DNA of 64,000 bases, taken from the NCBI RefSeq assembly GCF_037996645.1, contig NZ_JBBMXV010000003.1, positions 558,001-622,000 on the forward strand. The letters run 5' to 3'. Each line of letters begins with the position of its first letter. Position 1 is the first letter of the stretch. The position numbers and the translations under genes are program-made. Under the pieces are notes generated by a model. The model saw only the letters and a list, made by a program, of their open reading frames with translations, made no database searches and was not told the origin of the DNA. Shown in pieces: positions 25,996 through 34,080 of this stretch. Source of the DNA: Halalkalicoccus tibetensis (GTDB taxonomy: Archaea > Halobacteriota > Halobacteria > Halobacteriales > Halalkalicoccaceae).

Positions 25996-26076
25996 GTGGG
26001 TCTACCGCCTCGCACCGCATCGTATGCCGAATGCGAGGCGGGACCCACCCTGCTTCTCGCTACTTTCGCCGAAAGT
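25996..26076 (+). terminator. Conserved 3' hairpin pair (module B)
   Basis: GTGGGTC plus CCGCCTCGCA (25996-26014, with a TA bulge) pairs with TGCGAGGCGG plus GACCCAC (26032-26048), giving 17 base pairs around a 17-nt loop that is almost the same as in copy A. ACTTTC gcc GAAAGT (26062-26076) follows. The segment 26056-26076 is an inverted copy of 25862-25882 with 19 of 21 positions matching, so the micro-ORF and hairpin are enclosed by inverted repeats. Confidence 0.6.
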
Positions 26077-26463
26077 GTCCCGCTGGAATCATCCCCCTCT
26101 ACTAGAAGTGATTTCGATGAGAGTTCAGTCTCATCACGGAAAGTACACCGCCACCACCGGAAAATTGAAATCAATTGCATCGAACCCGTAGTCAGAAGCC
26201 CACATGGTATCATCTCCCACGACTTCACAACCGATCCGATCGTTCCGGATGGGGTCCCAGGATCGCATCCGACGGAACATGTGGGCGATCATCGTCCCAC
26301 GAGACGACAGCGAGAAGCGCAACGAGATGGTCGATACGCTGATCAACTAACCGGTAGCGCGGAGTCCCCTTCCTCAAGCGCGAGCGGTAGGGAGGGGAGG
26401 AGCGCGTTCGTATAGCTGGGCATTTACGTTACCTATAAATAGCCACGAGGCTACATTGAACAC
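26077..26463. other. Intergenic region with TnpB-type end hairpin
   Basis: No intact gene. A short plus-strand frame ending at 26350 reads GSQDRIRRNMWAIIVPRDDS, a possible fragment of an unidentified gene. CCCCTTCC (26366-26373) pairs with GGGAGGGG (26390-26397) around CTCAAGCGCGAGCGGTA; the loop resembles the CTCAAGCGCGAG found at the decayed TnpB end near 55872, so this is probably an orphan right end of an older TnpB element. Confidence 0.45.
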
Positions 26464-27717
26464 GTGGCAGACGACTACGTGCGTCGGACGGCAATCACCC
26501 GCCTCTCAGTAGATGGTAAGCAACGCGACTTACTCGAAGACACCATCGCCGAGTGGAAACGGGGCTGCCAAATCGCCACAGACCTCGCGTGGGGACGGTG
26601 CAACACCAAGAGTGACGTGCAACCCCTCGCCTACGATTCTGTGCGCGAAGATACCGACCTCGGTAGTCAGCACGCGATTCTCGCCACCCACCAAGCTGCA
26701 CAAGCCATCACCGGCTGTATCGAACGCCAGTCGAAGGGTAAGAAGGTCAGCAAGCCAACGTTCACCGCTCCGACCGTGAAGTACGATACGCGGACGATGA
26801 CGGTGTTCGATGACGATACCGTGTCCCTCTCTACAACGGAGAGTCGGGTCCGGTGTCCACTCGACCTTCCTGACGCCGACGATGGCTACCAGCGACAGTA
26901 TCTCGACTCGGACGAATGGAGTGTTACGGAAAGTACGCTTACCGCCCGCGACGGCGAGTTCTTCTTGCATATCGGCTTCCGCCGGTACAAGAACGATACC
27001 GAACGGAACACCGCCGAGGACGGAACGGTCCTCGGGATTGACCTCGGTATCGAAAACCTCGCCGTCACCAGCACCGCCTACTTCCTCAGCGGACGAGAGC
27101 TAACCCACGACCTCCGTGAGTTCGAGAAGGTACGCGCCGGGTTGCAACAGACCGGAACTCGAAGCGCCCACCGGACGCTCGTACAGTCGAGTGGTCGGGA
27201 ACTTCGCTACGTCCGCGACGTTCTCCACCGAGCGTCGAACGCGCTGATAGACGAAGCACTCCGCTACGACTGCGACGTAATTGCGTTCGAGAACCTAACC
27301 CACATCCGCGACCGAACCGGTGCATCGTGGGGTCACAAGTGGGCGTTCCGAACACTCTACGAATACGTCGAGTACAAAGCCGAATCGGTCGGTATCTCGG
27401 TGAAGCAAGTCGGGTCGGCGTACACGTCCCAACGATGTGCCGAGTGTGGATTCACGGCAGACGAGAATCGACCGTCGCGTAACGACTTCCGGTGCGCGAA
27501 GTGCGGGTCGGGAGCGAACGCGGACTACAACGCGGCGAAGAACATCGGTATGCGGTACGTCCGTCGAGGCCAACAGTCGTCTCGGCGGACGGGTGACAGT
27601 CAGCTCGCCCTAAAGTCTGGAACGGTGACGCCGAACGCCGGATTTACCGGCTACCCTGATGGGTTCGAGGCCGAGTTCACGGACAAGCTCCACCCTCAAC
27701 ACGCCGAAGGCGTGTAG
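26464..27717 (+). CDS. tnpB: TnpB RNA-guided nuclease (IS200/IS605, IS1341-type), intact
   Basis: A 417-residue TnpB starting at a GTG. The RuvC-like catalytic centre is complete: GIDLGIENLA (first Asp, about residue 198), VIAFENL (Glu, about 278), and NADYNAAKNIG (last Asp, about 360). A zinc ribbon CAEC...CAKC lies between the last two. TnpB is the nuclease that uses an RNA from the element's right end to cut matching DNA and so promote retention of the transposon. No TnpA transposase accompanies it, as usual for IS1341-type elements. The 3' end sits beside an interrupted regulator gene at 27742-27919. It is the only intact TnpB among six loci here. Confidence 0.93.
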   Translation: MADDYVRRTAITRLSVDGKQRDLLEDTIAEWKRGCQIATDLAWGRCNTKSDVQPLAYDSVREDTDLGSQHAILATHQAAQAITGCIERQSKGKKVSKPTFTAPTVKYDTRTMTVFDDDTVSLSTTESRVRCPLDLPDADDGYQRQYLDSDEWSVTESTLTARDGEFFLHIGFRRYKNDTERNTAEDGTVLGIDLGIENLAVTSTAYFLSGRELTHDLREFEKVRAGLQQTGTRSAHRTLVQSSGRELRYVRDVLHRASNALIDEALRYDCDVIAFENLTHIRDRTGASWGHKWAFRTLYEYVEYKAESVGISVKQVGSAYTSQRCAECGFTADENRPSRNDFRCAKCGSGANADYNAAKNIGMRYVRRGQQSSRRTGDSQLALKSGTVTPNAGFTGYPDGFEAEFTDKLHPQHAEGV

Positions 27718-27735
27718 GGCGGGGTAGTTGACTGG
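27691..27735 (+). ncRNA. Predicted omegaRNA scaffold end / transposon right end
   Basis: ACACGCC gaa GGCGTGT (27699-27715) forms a 7-bp hairpin overlapping the tnpB stop, with CCCT/AGGG (27693-27696/27716-27719) extending it. It is followed by GGGGTAGTTGAC. Related GGGTAG(T/C)T(C/G)A sequences end the decayed TnpB copies at about 33165, 51970 and 55900. In this family the guide begins just beyond the right end, here the regulator fragment. Confidence 0.55.
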
Positions 27736-27919
27736 CGTGTACCTGCCCGAATTCAACGAGCATCTCTAGTTCGTCTTTTGCGGTTTGCCAGGAGGAGACC
27801 TGTGCTTCGGTCCGGACCCAGTCAACAGAGCGTGGCTGGGTGAGCGTCATCGCGATCTCTCTTACACGCTCGCGAGACGAGAGTCCTTCTGTCCACGGAT
27901 CGAGCCCAGCGTCGGTCAT
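27736..27919 (-). pseudogene. Truncated haloarchaeal regulator (DUF7342-like), N-terminal half
   Basis: From the ATG at 27919 the frame reads MTDAGLDPWTEGLSSRERVR, then IAMTLTQPRSVDWVRTEAQV and SSWQTAKDELEMLVEFGQV, the helix-turn-helix N-terminus of a common haloarchaeal ArsR-like regulator. About 60 residues in, the frame runs into the TnpB right end and reads nonsense. The C-terminal half is not on the other side of the TnpB gene, so the insertion was accompanied or followed by deletion. Confidence 0.7.
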
Positions 27920-28213
27920 ACAGGATAGTACGTATCCTGGTCTATTATACCTATTGAGTGCTCTCATATATACGAGACCAGCTGCACGCCCAGAAGGGTG
28001 GCCGTGGTTGTGATCGGATCGTCTGGATCGTCTGGATCGGAGACGCTTGCCTTGACCACCCTCTTGGTACGGAAAATCAGGGAGGAGTCAACAGAGTGTT
28101 GAGTCGATTCCGATCCTCGCTCTCATGGCTAACGGGACAGACCGCGACAACGAGTACGCGTCGATGATACGATTTCGTCAATCTAGCGTTGAAACCATTA
28201 ACAAGTATTTTGT

Positions 28214-28235
28214 GTTTGTGTGTTCATACACAAAC
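28214..28235 (+). promoter_or_regulatory. Inverted-repeat operator before vapBC
   Basis: GTTTGTGT (28214-28221) and ACACAAAC (28228-28235) form a perfect 8-bp inverted repeat with a 6-base spacer, ending one base before the antitoxin ATG. This is the place expected for autoregulation by the VapB-VapC complex. Confidence 0.6.
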
Positions 28236-28236
28236 C

Positions 28237-28515
28237 ATGGGAACAAAAACCATCGGGATTCGAGAGGAGGTGTATGAGCGATTAAAAGCCCGAAAACGAG
28301 AGGATGAGAGCTTTACGGACCTCATGAACCGCATATTAGATGACACGACTGTCGATTGGCGCGAGGGATTTGGAACACTCTCCGAAGGAGAAGCCGACGA
28401 ACTCGAACAAATCGTTGAGGACTCCCGTGACCAAACGAGTGACGGGCTTTCCGCACGGCAACAAGAGGCCCTCGATGAGTTCGCGGATCTAGAGGCAGAC
28501 GATGAAACTGCTTGA
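28237..28515 (+). CDS. vapB: VapB-like antitoxin
   Basis: A 92-residue acidic protein. The N-terminus TKTIGIREEVYERLKARKRE, then FTDLMNRIL, is the DNA-binding antitoxin pattern found in archaeal VapB proteins. The C-terminal half (GLSARQQEALDEFADLEADD) is the probable toxin-neutralising tail. It overlaps the toxin gene by 14 nt. I placed the start at the ATG at 28237 immediately after the operator; an upstream in-frame start at 28189 would read through the operator. Confidence 0.85.
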   Translation: MGTKTIGIREEVYERLKARKREDESFTDLMNRILDDTTVDWREGFGTLSEGEADELEQIVEDSRDQTSDGLSARQQEALDEFADLEADDETA

Positions 28516-28903
28516 TACAACGTTTCTCATCCATTATTGGGCGGGATGGGAGGCGGTTGGGGACTATCTTAAAACGCATGAGGAAGAGGAATTCGTAACG
28601 ACGACACTGAACATCAAAGAAATTGCCGTCGGGCGGGAGATTCAAGGAAAGCTCAACCCAGTTGAGATCCAGTCGAAATTCGAGTGGACGACTATCCTCC
28701 CGTTTCAGGTGGAACACGCCGTTATTGCTGGTCAGTTAGAAGCGGAACTTCACCGGGATGAGAATGTGAACCAGGACAAAATAAATTCCCTTTTTGGAGA
28801 TTTATTGATTGCCGCCGTTGCTAAAGAGGTAGACGCAACAGTTGTCACGCAAAACACGGACGACTTCCAAACATTCGATGGGGTGTCTGTAGATACGTAT
28901 TAG
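28502..28903 (+). CDS. vapC: VapC-like PIN-domain ribonuclease toxin
   Basis: A 133-residue PIN-domain protein. Catalytic acidic residues fall where expected: KLLDTTFLIHYW (Asp5), TLNIKEIAVG (Glu near 40), FGDLLIAAVAKE (Asp near 100), and VVTQNTDDFQTFDGV at the end. VapC toxins cut RNA, often tRNA or rRNA, when antitoxin is lost. Co-located with vapB it may stabilise this accessory region. A second, decayed PIN remnant lies close by at 29053-29208. Confidence 0.87.
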   Translation: MKLLDTTFLIHYWAGWEAVGDYLKTHEEEEFVTTTLNIKEIAVGREIQGKLNPVEIQSKFEWTTILPFQVEHAVIAGQLEAELHRDENVNQDKINSLFGDLLIAAVAKEVDATVVTQNTDDFQTFDGVSVDTY

Positions 28904-29052
28904 TTACCTATCTATCCTGGGCGCTGAAGTCGTTGGTCTCGAACCTCCGAATTCGGAAAATACGCACGCGATGATTTGATTTAACTCTATTTAGATGTTC
29001 GAATCAGAGAGCAGTGGCAGGTATATCGACGCGAGAGGACGAACGAGCTCTC

Positions 29053-29208
29053 TCAGAACGCAGTCCAGTCAACGACCTGGACGTCGTCGATTCGTTCGAA
29101 GTGGTCGACGTTCGCCGTGAGGACAGCGAGCCGTTCGGTACGAGCGGCCGCACCGATATAGACGTCGTGGAGGTCGTGTAACGACTCTCCCTGATCCCGT
29201 AAACCCAT
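29053..29208 (-). pseudogene. C-terminal remnant of a VapC-like PIN toxin
   Basis: Minus strand reads GLRDQGESLHDLHDVYIGAA, then ARTERLAVLTANVDHFERID, ending DVQVVDWTAF and a stop. That is the last third of a PIN domain (Asp in LHDVYIG and the VLTANVDHF strand). Its start is replaced by the 3' part of a dead orc1/cdc6 gene, so a deletion joined two genes. Confidence 0.75.
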
Positions 29209-30349
29209 TCTGGATCGAAGGCCGTCCGAACCTGCTTTGCACGGCCTTCATCTCCCTTCGATTCGATCCACGTTTCGACTAAGCCCATCGTTTCGAGCTC
29301 CGTAATGACGGTCCGTACCGCTCGGTCTCCGAGCTCGAGTTCAGCGAGGTGCTTGCTCTCCTGGATCTCGGCGGCCGTAACGGGCTGGACGATCTCTCCG
29401 CTGGATTCCCTCCAGTTCGTGACGCCCGCGAGTACTGCGAAATGCTTCACAGGCAGTGAGAGCAGCTTCTCGATCGTCGCCTCTCGCTCGGTTTCCTCAA
29501 GGTTTGTGTCGAGACAGTCAGTAGTCACCTGCTCGAGCCCACGGTCGTTTGCCGTCTCGCCCGCCCGTCGAAAGAGCCGAAGCGCTCGACGCGCGTCGCC
29601 CCAATGAAAGGCTGCCTTATGAGCTCCGTACCGAAAGGCTTCTTCGGGCACCGCCCCGTCGCGAAACGCGCGCTCGACGCGTGGCTGCAGAATGGCCTTG
29701 AGCGTATCACGTCCGTAGGGCGGAAAGAAGAGTTCCGTGTCGCCGAGGACGCTCCCGACTCGGCTGTCGAGTCGGAGATCGACTGTCACCAGCTCGTTGC
29801 TGAGCAGCCAACACGAGAGGTGAATATCTCGGGCAAGCTTGCTCTCTCCTCGGAGGAGCCGATAGAAGAACTCGTTGGGATCATAGTTAGTGTCGTGTCT
29901 GACATGGTCGATCTCATCGAGGATCAACACGGTCCACTCGGGATAGTCCTCAAGAGCGGTCCAGATTCCCTTAAAGACGCCGTCAAGGCCTTCATATGAC
30001 TTCTTTCGGTCGCCGGTCAGTTCGAGATGGATCTCGTTGGCCGCGCTGAAGATCGTCCGACATTCCTTGAGATTGACGTACTCGACGGCAAGCTCCTCGG
30101 TGCGGGCAGCGACCTCCTCAGCGACCCGTCGCGTAGTCATGGTTTTCCCGTCCCGGGTGGTCCGTGAATCGAGACGGTCGGTGGGAGATACCCCTCGTGG
30201 ATGCTATTGAGAATCGTTGCGAGTTCGCGTTCCTGTTTATCGCGAGCAACGATTTCATCGGCGGGAGCCAACGGATCGAGCGCGCTCTTGTCGGCGAAGA
30301 CGCTGTCGGTCGGGCTCGTTTCAGCGAAGAGATCGTCGTATTTGCTCAT
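29209..30349 (-). pseudogene. Decayed Orc1/Cdc6 replication initiator
   Basis: The frame from the ATG at 30349 (MSKYDDLFAETSPTDSVFAD) runs to GPPGTGK and then stops, because one base is missing in the A-run of the Walker A lysine-threonine codons near 30140. The remainder continues in another frame (TRRVAEEVAARTEELAVEYV) with Walker B VLILDEIDH and the initiator motif LRLDSRVGSVLGDTELFFPP, to FDPEW, where it switches to a PIN-toxin remnant. It is very similar to the intact initiator at 45516-46727. The single-base loss could be a sequencing artefact, but the altered 3' end is not. Confidence 0.88.
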
Positions 30350-30659
30350 GATGCCATGGGGTTGTTTTCGTTCACATTCAGCGGAACTACGTGTCTATAT
30401 CTCCGCGAGCAGGATAAAGCGTGCACTCGGTCAGTGTGCCAAAGCCCGCGTTTTGGCCCGATCAGCGTCCTAGCTACGTTCGATTTCGAATGTCTCTATC
30501 GTCCCGACAGCCGATCCGCGTCCTGGCCGGAGCCGACTTCGAGGACGTGCGCAGATGGCACTCGAGTTCCGGGAGCGTCTACCGGCCGTTTCACGCTTGT
30601 CATCCCCTACAGCGATTCGTGGTGTGTTCAGTTCAGCGTAGTTTTGTCGCCTCATAGCC
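30350..30659. other. Former promoter region of dead orc1/cdc6
   Basis: Contains CAGCGGAACTACGTGTCTAT (about 30380-30399) and a minus-strand TATA-like GCTTTATCC near 30412-30420. Both match the region upstream of the intact initiator (46760-46813). No gene. Confidence 0.5.
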
Positions 30660-31020
30660 TGCCGTGACCTTCACACCCTCGGGCGCTCACTCGGTCATTC
30701 CCTGTTCCTTTTCGTCCCGCTCTCGATGCTCGTCTACGCGCTCGTCGTCCGATATCGCGATACGACGTGGAGTGATGCGTTCGTGCTCGGCGCCCTCTCG
30801 CACACCGTCATCGACGTCCTGCCGGCCTGGTTCGCGGCGAGCTCGTCTACACCACGTTCCTCATCTGGCCGTTATTACCCCTATCACCATACGACAAATA
30901 GGGGCGAACGATCCTCGGACACTTCCTCTCGCTGGAACCGACGCCGATGATGGTATCCGAACTCGCACTCACGCTCGTCGTGCTCGGCATCTGGTGGCAC
31001 CAGGGGCGGCCGGAATCGAG
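30660..31020 (+). pseudogene. Decayed membrane-bound metal-dependent hydrolase (DUF457/YdjM-like)
   Basis: Three frames together spell DLHTLGRSLGHSLFLFVPLS, LVYALVVRYRDTTWSDAFVL, GALSHTVIDVLPAWFAGELV, then TTFLIWPLLPLSPY and SLEPTPMMVSELALTLVVLG. This is the histidine-containing helical pattern (HSLF, LSHTVIDVLP) of DUF457 proteins. At least two frameshifts and the missing N-terminus make it a pseudogene. Confidence 0.65.
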
Positions 31021-31176
31021 ACGATCCGGGCTGTCGTGGTCGGTACGCGGGATCGGGGAAGGTGAGATGGAGCCGATCGATTTGACGACCCTGAGGGATC
31101 GCGGCGTCGAAACATCGGTTTCCGCGTTCGGCTGTCGCCGCTTGGCTCAAATGGGGGATCGCTGAAGAACACAGAG

Positions 31177-31788
31177 CTAGTTGACCCATCTCAGATGATA
31201 TCCGCGCAGGGTATCGTCGATCCCCTCAATATCCTCTTCATCGATGTCGTCTTCGTCAATCCCCTCAATATCCTCTTCATCAATGTCGTCCTCGTCGATC
31301 TCCTCAATATCCTCTTCATCGATGTCGTCCTCGTCAATCCCTTCAATATCCTCTTCGTCGATCTCGTCCTCATTAGCATCGTCTTCATCGGTGTCATCCT
31401 CATTTCCGTCAGCACCGCCTCCAGTATCCTCATTAGCGTTGTCTTCATCAGTGTCATCCTCGTCTTCATCACCATTGTCTCCACCATCCTCCTCGTCGAT
31501 GTTGTCCTCGTCTTCGTCACTATCACCCTCATTAGCGTCATCCTCATTGGTACCGGTTCCATCCTCCTCAGGAGGAGTTTCTTCGTCGTCATTGGAAAGG
31601 TCCTCTTCCATCTCGTCTTCGTCCGTCTCGTCAGCTGCCGGATCCTCTTCCATGTCATCTTCGGCAGGATCCTCCCCTCCCTCGTCGGAATCTTCTCCTC
31701 CGTTCTCATCAGTACATCCCGCGAATGCGAAGACGCTTGCTGCACCTGCGGCTTCAACGAATCGTCGTCGATTGATTTTCCATTGCAT
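31177..31788 (-). CDS. Asp/Glu-rich repeat Tat lipoprotein (paralog)
   Basis: A 203-residue protein starting at the ATG at 31788, MQWKINRRRFVEAAGAASVF followed by AFAGCTDENG: Tat signal plus lipobox. The mature part is low-complexity Asp/Glu, and its end consists of 13-residue units such as IEGIDEDDIDEED encoded by 39-bp tandem DNA repeats (about 31216-31360). The C-terminal tail DTLRGYHLRWVN leaves the repeat and may be a frameshift product. The signal peptide matches 5181-5660 almost exactly. Probably an exported acidic surface brush; no catalytic domain. Confidence 0.72.
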   Translation of the reverse strand: MQWKINRRRFVEAAGAASVFAFAGCTDENGGEDSDEGGEDPAEDDMEEDPAADETDEDEMEEDLSNDDEETPPEEDGTGTNEDDANEGDSDEDEDNIDEEDGGDNGDEDEDDTDEDNANEDTGGGADGNEDDTDEDDANEDEIDEEDIEGIDEDDIDEEDIEEIDEDDIDEEDIEGIDEDDIDEEDIEGIDDTLRGYHLRWVN

Positions 31789-31830
31789 GGGCTTGGTCCC
31801 ACTTACTCTATCACTACCAGACCTTATCAA

Positions 31831-32438
31831 CTAACTGCCAATTATTATATTAATTCAATATACATATCTATCCGGATCGTAGCCGGGAATGTAGCAGCAG
31901 CAATCAAGAGTGCGTAGAGTGCACTACCTGTTGATGTCTCGGGCGGGGCATAGGACGGGAGCAGAACGTGAATATGCTGCCGATGGTTTCGCCAGCCTTG
32001 CTGCCCTTCAACTCCTTGCCAACTTTGTTATCCAGATCGACCCCTCAGTTTGTGGCGGTTAACTGGCCCTGAGGCGCTTGATCCCCTTTGTGAGCCCAGT
32101 GCGTTCATAGAACGGATGAATATCCTTCATATTAACATTCGTTTTCCGTACAAAAGATCAAATGAACTGGCCGTGAATGGGTCATGCGGCCACGGTGTCG
32201 TCAGAAGCACCCACCGTCCCTGTTACGAGCCGAAGCCTTATCGAAAAACAGAGAGATAATTATCTTGGGAGAGATGTGTCTCTGACAATACCATCTCACT
32301 CTATCCAATTGTATACAATTGTTGCAGCTGCACAATGAGTAACACGTGTTCCAGCAGGAACCACAATCAAGGAAGTGATCGTGAAGCAAGAACCGACCGG
32401 CAAGTAGTTCGCCATTCTGAGGAGCGAAACCGAGAACG
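31831..32438. other. Intergenic region
   Basis: No gene I can support. It holds a perfect 16-bp palindrome (32306-32321) close to the start of the decayed TnpB sequence. Confidence 0.5.
32306..32321. promoter_or_regulatory. Palindrome CAATTGTATACAATTG
   Basis: A perfect 16-bp palindrome; three near-identical sites occur at 40057-40072, 45435-45450 and 57569-57584. It may be a binding site of a dimeric regulator. The factor is unknown. Confidence 0.55.
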
Positions 32439-33153
32439 ATGCGCCACCGAACCCGAGAATCCCGAGAAGTGTGTCGGGATCAACGTGGGTATCCTGAAGT
32501 ACGCCCACGACAGCGACGGAACTGCCATCAGAGGTCCCGATCTCTCAGAGGAACGCGAGCGGTTAGAGTGAGAGCAACGGAAACTCTCGCGGAAAGATCA
32601 CGGATCAGTGAACTACCGCAAATAACAATGCGTTGTCGCGCAACGCCATGCCGATCTGAAGCGAAAGCGTCGGGACTTCCTGCACAAGCTCTCGGCGTAC
32701 TACGCTCGGGAATACGACCTCGTAGCCGTCAAGGACCTCGATGCAAATGGATTGATGGAACTTCCGTCGAACAGCCGCAACCGCGCCGGAGTGGCATGGG
32801 AAACGTACCTCCGAATGTCGGAGTATAAGTGCGAACGCGAAGGAACGCACTTCGTCGCGGTCGATTCGCGAGGGACGATCAAGGAATGTTCCAACTGCGG
32901 TATCTCGGCCGACAAACCGCTGTGGGTGCGCGAGCACTCGTGTCTCTCGTGCGGGTTCGAGTTGGACCGAGACCTCAACGCGGCGTACAACATCCATTCA
33001 CGCGGACTCATCGAAGTAGGGGTGGTTCACCCCGATTTAATGCCTGCGGAGACCGCGCTCCCTACGGGAACTGATTCGGTTCCTGCACAGCGTGTTATCG
33101 AAACAGGAAACCCCGTCCTCAAGGAGCGAACAGCGTCGGCCGTGAGCGAGTAG
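32439..33153 (+). pseudogene. Decayed TnpB (IS1341-type)
   Basis: Translation gives CVGINVGILKYAHDSDGTAI (RuvC I with Asp changed to Asn), frame breaks and stops near 32570-32630, then RKRRDFLHKLSAYYAREYDL, VAVKDLDANGLMELPSNSRN, and the zinc ribbon CSNCG...CLSCG with DRDLNAAYNIHSRG. The N-terminal third is missing. The right end GGATGGGGTAGCTCACTGG directly abuts the remnant at 33184-33297. Confidence 0.88.
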
Positions 33154-33183
33154 GATGGGGTAGCTCACTGGAGCGATCGTTGG

Positions 33184-33297
33184 TCATTCTGTGAGCTGCT
33201 CGCTCGCCTCGTCATAGGCGAGGGCCGCCCGCGCGACTGCGAGGTTCTGGCGTGTCGTCTTCCATGCAGTGGTGCCTTCCAACTCTCTATACACCAT
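33184..33297 (-). pseudogene. C-terminal remnant of a haloarchaeal regulator
   Basis: The minus strand reads MVYRELEGTTAWKTTRQNLA then VARAALAYDEASEQLTE and a stop. This looks like the C-terminal helix of the DUF7342-like regulators whose N-terminal half is at 27736-27919. It begins abruptly and lies next to a TnpB right end. The assignment rests on pattern memory. Confidence 0.4.
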
Positions 33298-33342
33298 GAA
33301 TGAAACCAAAACATATTTAACAAAATAGGGAAAAGTAAGAGT

Positions 33343-34080
33343 ATGAAAGCCGTTGTACTAGCTGCTGGAAAAGGAACTCGTCTGCAGCCACTCACCGAGG
33401 ACAAACCGAAAGCGATGGTTGAGGTCGATGGACAGCCGCTCGTCGCGCATTGTTTCGACCAGCTCGCTGATCTAGGTGCTGAAGAGTTCGTCGTCGTCGT
33501 CGGTCACATGAAAGAACACATCATTGACCACTTCGGCGACAGTTACGAAGGGATCCCGATCACCTACACCCATCAGCGCGAACAGTTGGGACTCGCCCAT
33601 GCGCTGTTAACAGTCGAGGAGCACATCGACGACGACTTCATGCTGATGCTGGGAGATAACGTCTTTCAATCGAACCTGGAGGATATCGTTCGCCGACAGC
33701 AGGAAGAACGCACCGATGCTGCCTTCCTCGTCGAGGAAGTGCCGTGGGAGGAAGCCTCTCGGTACGGTGTCTGCAATACCAACGATTATGGCGAGGTCAT
33801 AGGGGTGGTTGAGAAGCCCGACGATCCGCCGACAAATCTCGTCATGACCGGCTTCTACACGTTCAGTCCGGAGATATTCCATGCTTGTCACCTCGTTCAA
33901 CCCTCGGATCGAGGGGAGTACGAGATCAGCGAGGCGATCGACCTCCTCATTCAGTCAGGCCGGACAATCGATGCGATTGGGCTCGATGGCTGGCGGATCG
34001 ACGTCGGTTACCCGGAAGACCGTGACGAGGCCGAACACCGTCTACAGGACGAGCTGGGAGCGGAAGCCACAGCGGACTAA
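33343..34080 (+). CDS. Sugar-1-phosphate nucleotidyltransferase
   Basis: A 245-residue nucleotidyltransferase. The signature LAAGKGTRLQPLTEDKPKAM at residues 6-25 binds the nucleotide triphosphate. LMLGDNVFQ near 106 supplies the metal-binding Asp, and GVVEKPDDPPTNLVMTGFYT near 150 is the sugar-binding region. It makes an NDP-sugar (UDP- or dTDP-glucose type) for glycan assembly. It lacks the C-terminal left-handed helix of bifunctional enzymes. It is the only intact glycan gene in this mobile-element-rich stretch and may supply the 9.5-23 kb island. Confidence 0.9.
   Translation: MKAVVLAAGKGTRLQPLTEDKPKAMVEVDGQPLVAHCFDQLADLGAEEFVVVVGHMKEHIIDHFGDSYEGIPITYTHQREQLGLAHALLTVEEHIDDDFMLMLGDNVFQSNLEDIVRRQQEERTDAAFLVEEVPWEEASRYGVCNTNDYGEVIGVVEKPDDPPTNLVMTGFYTFSPEIFHACHLVQPSDRGEYEISEAIDLLIQSGRTIDAIGLDGWRIDVGYPEDRDEAEHRLQDELGAEATAD

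Noticed and set aside
30384-30667. Plus-strand frames overlapping the dead orc promoter
   Set aside because: No domain, no conservation with the equivalent region at 46728-47000, and conflict with the minus-strand promoter.
31191-31917. Hydrophobic plus-strand frame and Ser-rich frame antisense to the second acidic lipoprotein
   Set aside because: The apparent membrane protein arises from the reverse reading of Asp/Glu codons and has no start context or family resemblance.
27736-33297. A single DUF7342-like regulator split by TnpB insertion, with halves at 27736-27919 and 33184-33297
   Set aside because: Both halves are on the minus strand, but the C-terminal piece lies on the wrong side for a simple split, so they are more likely from separate genes.
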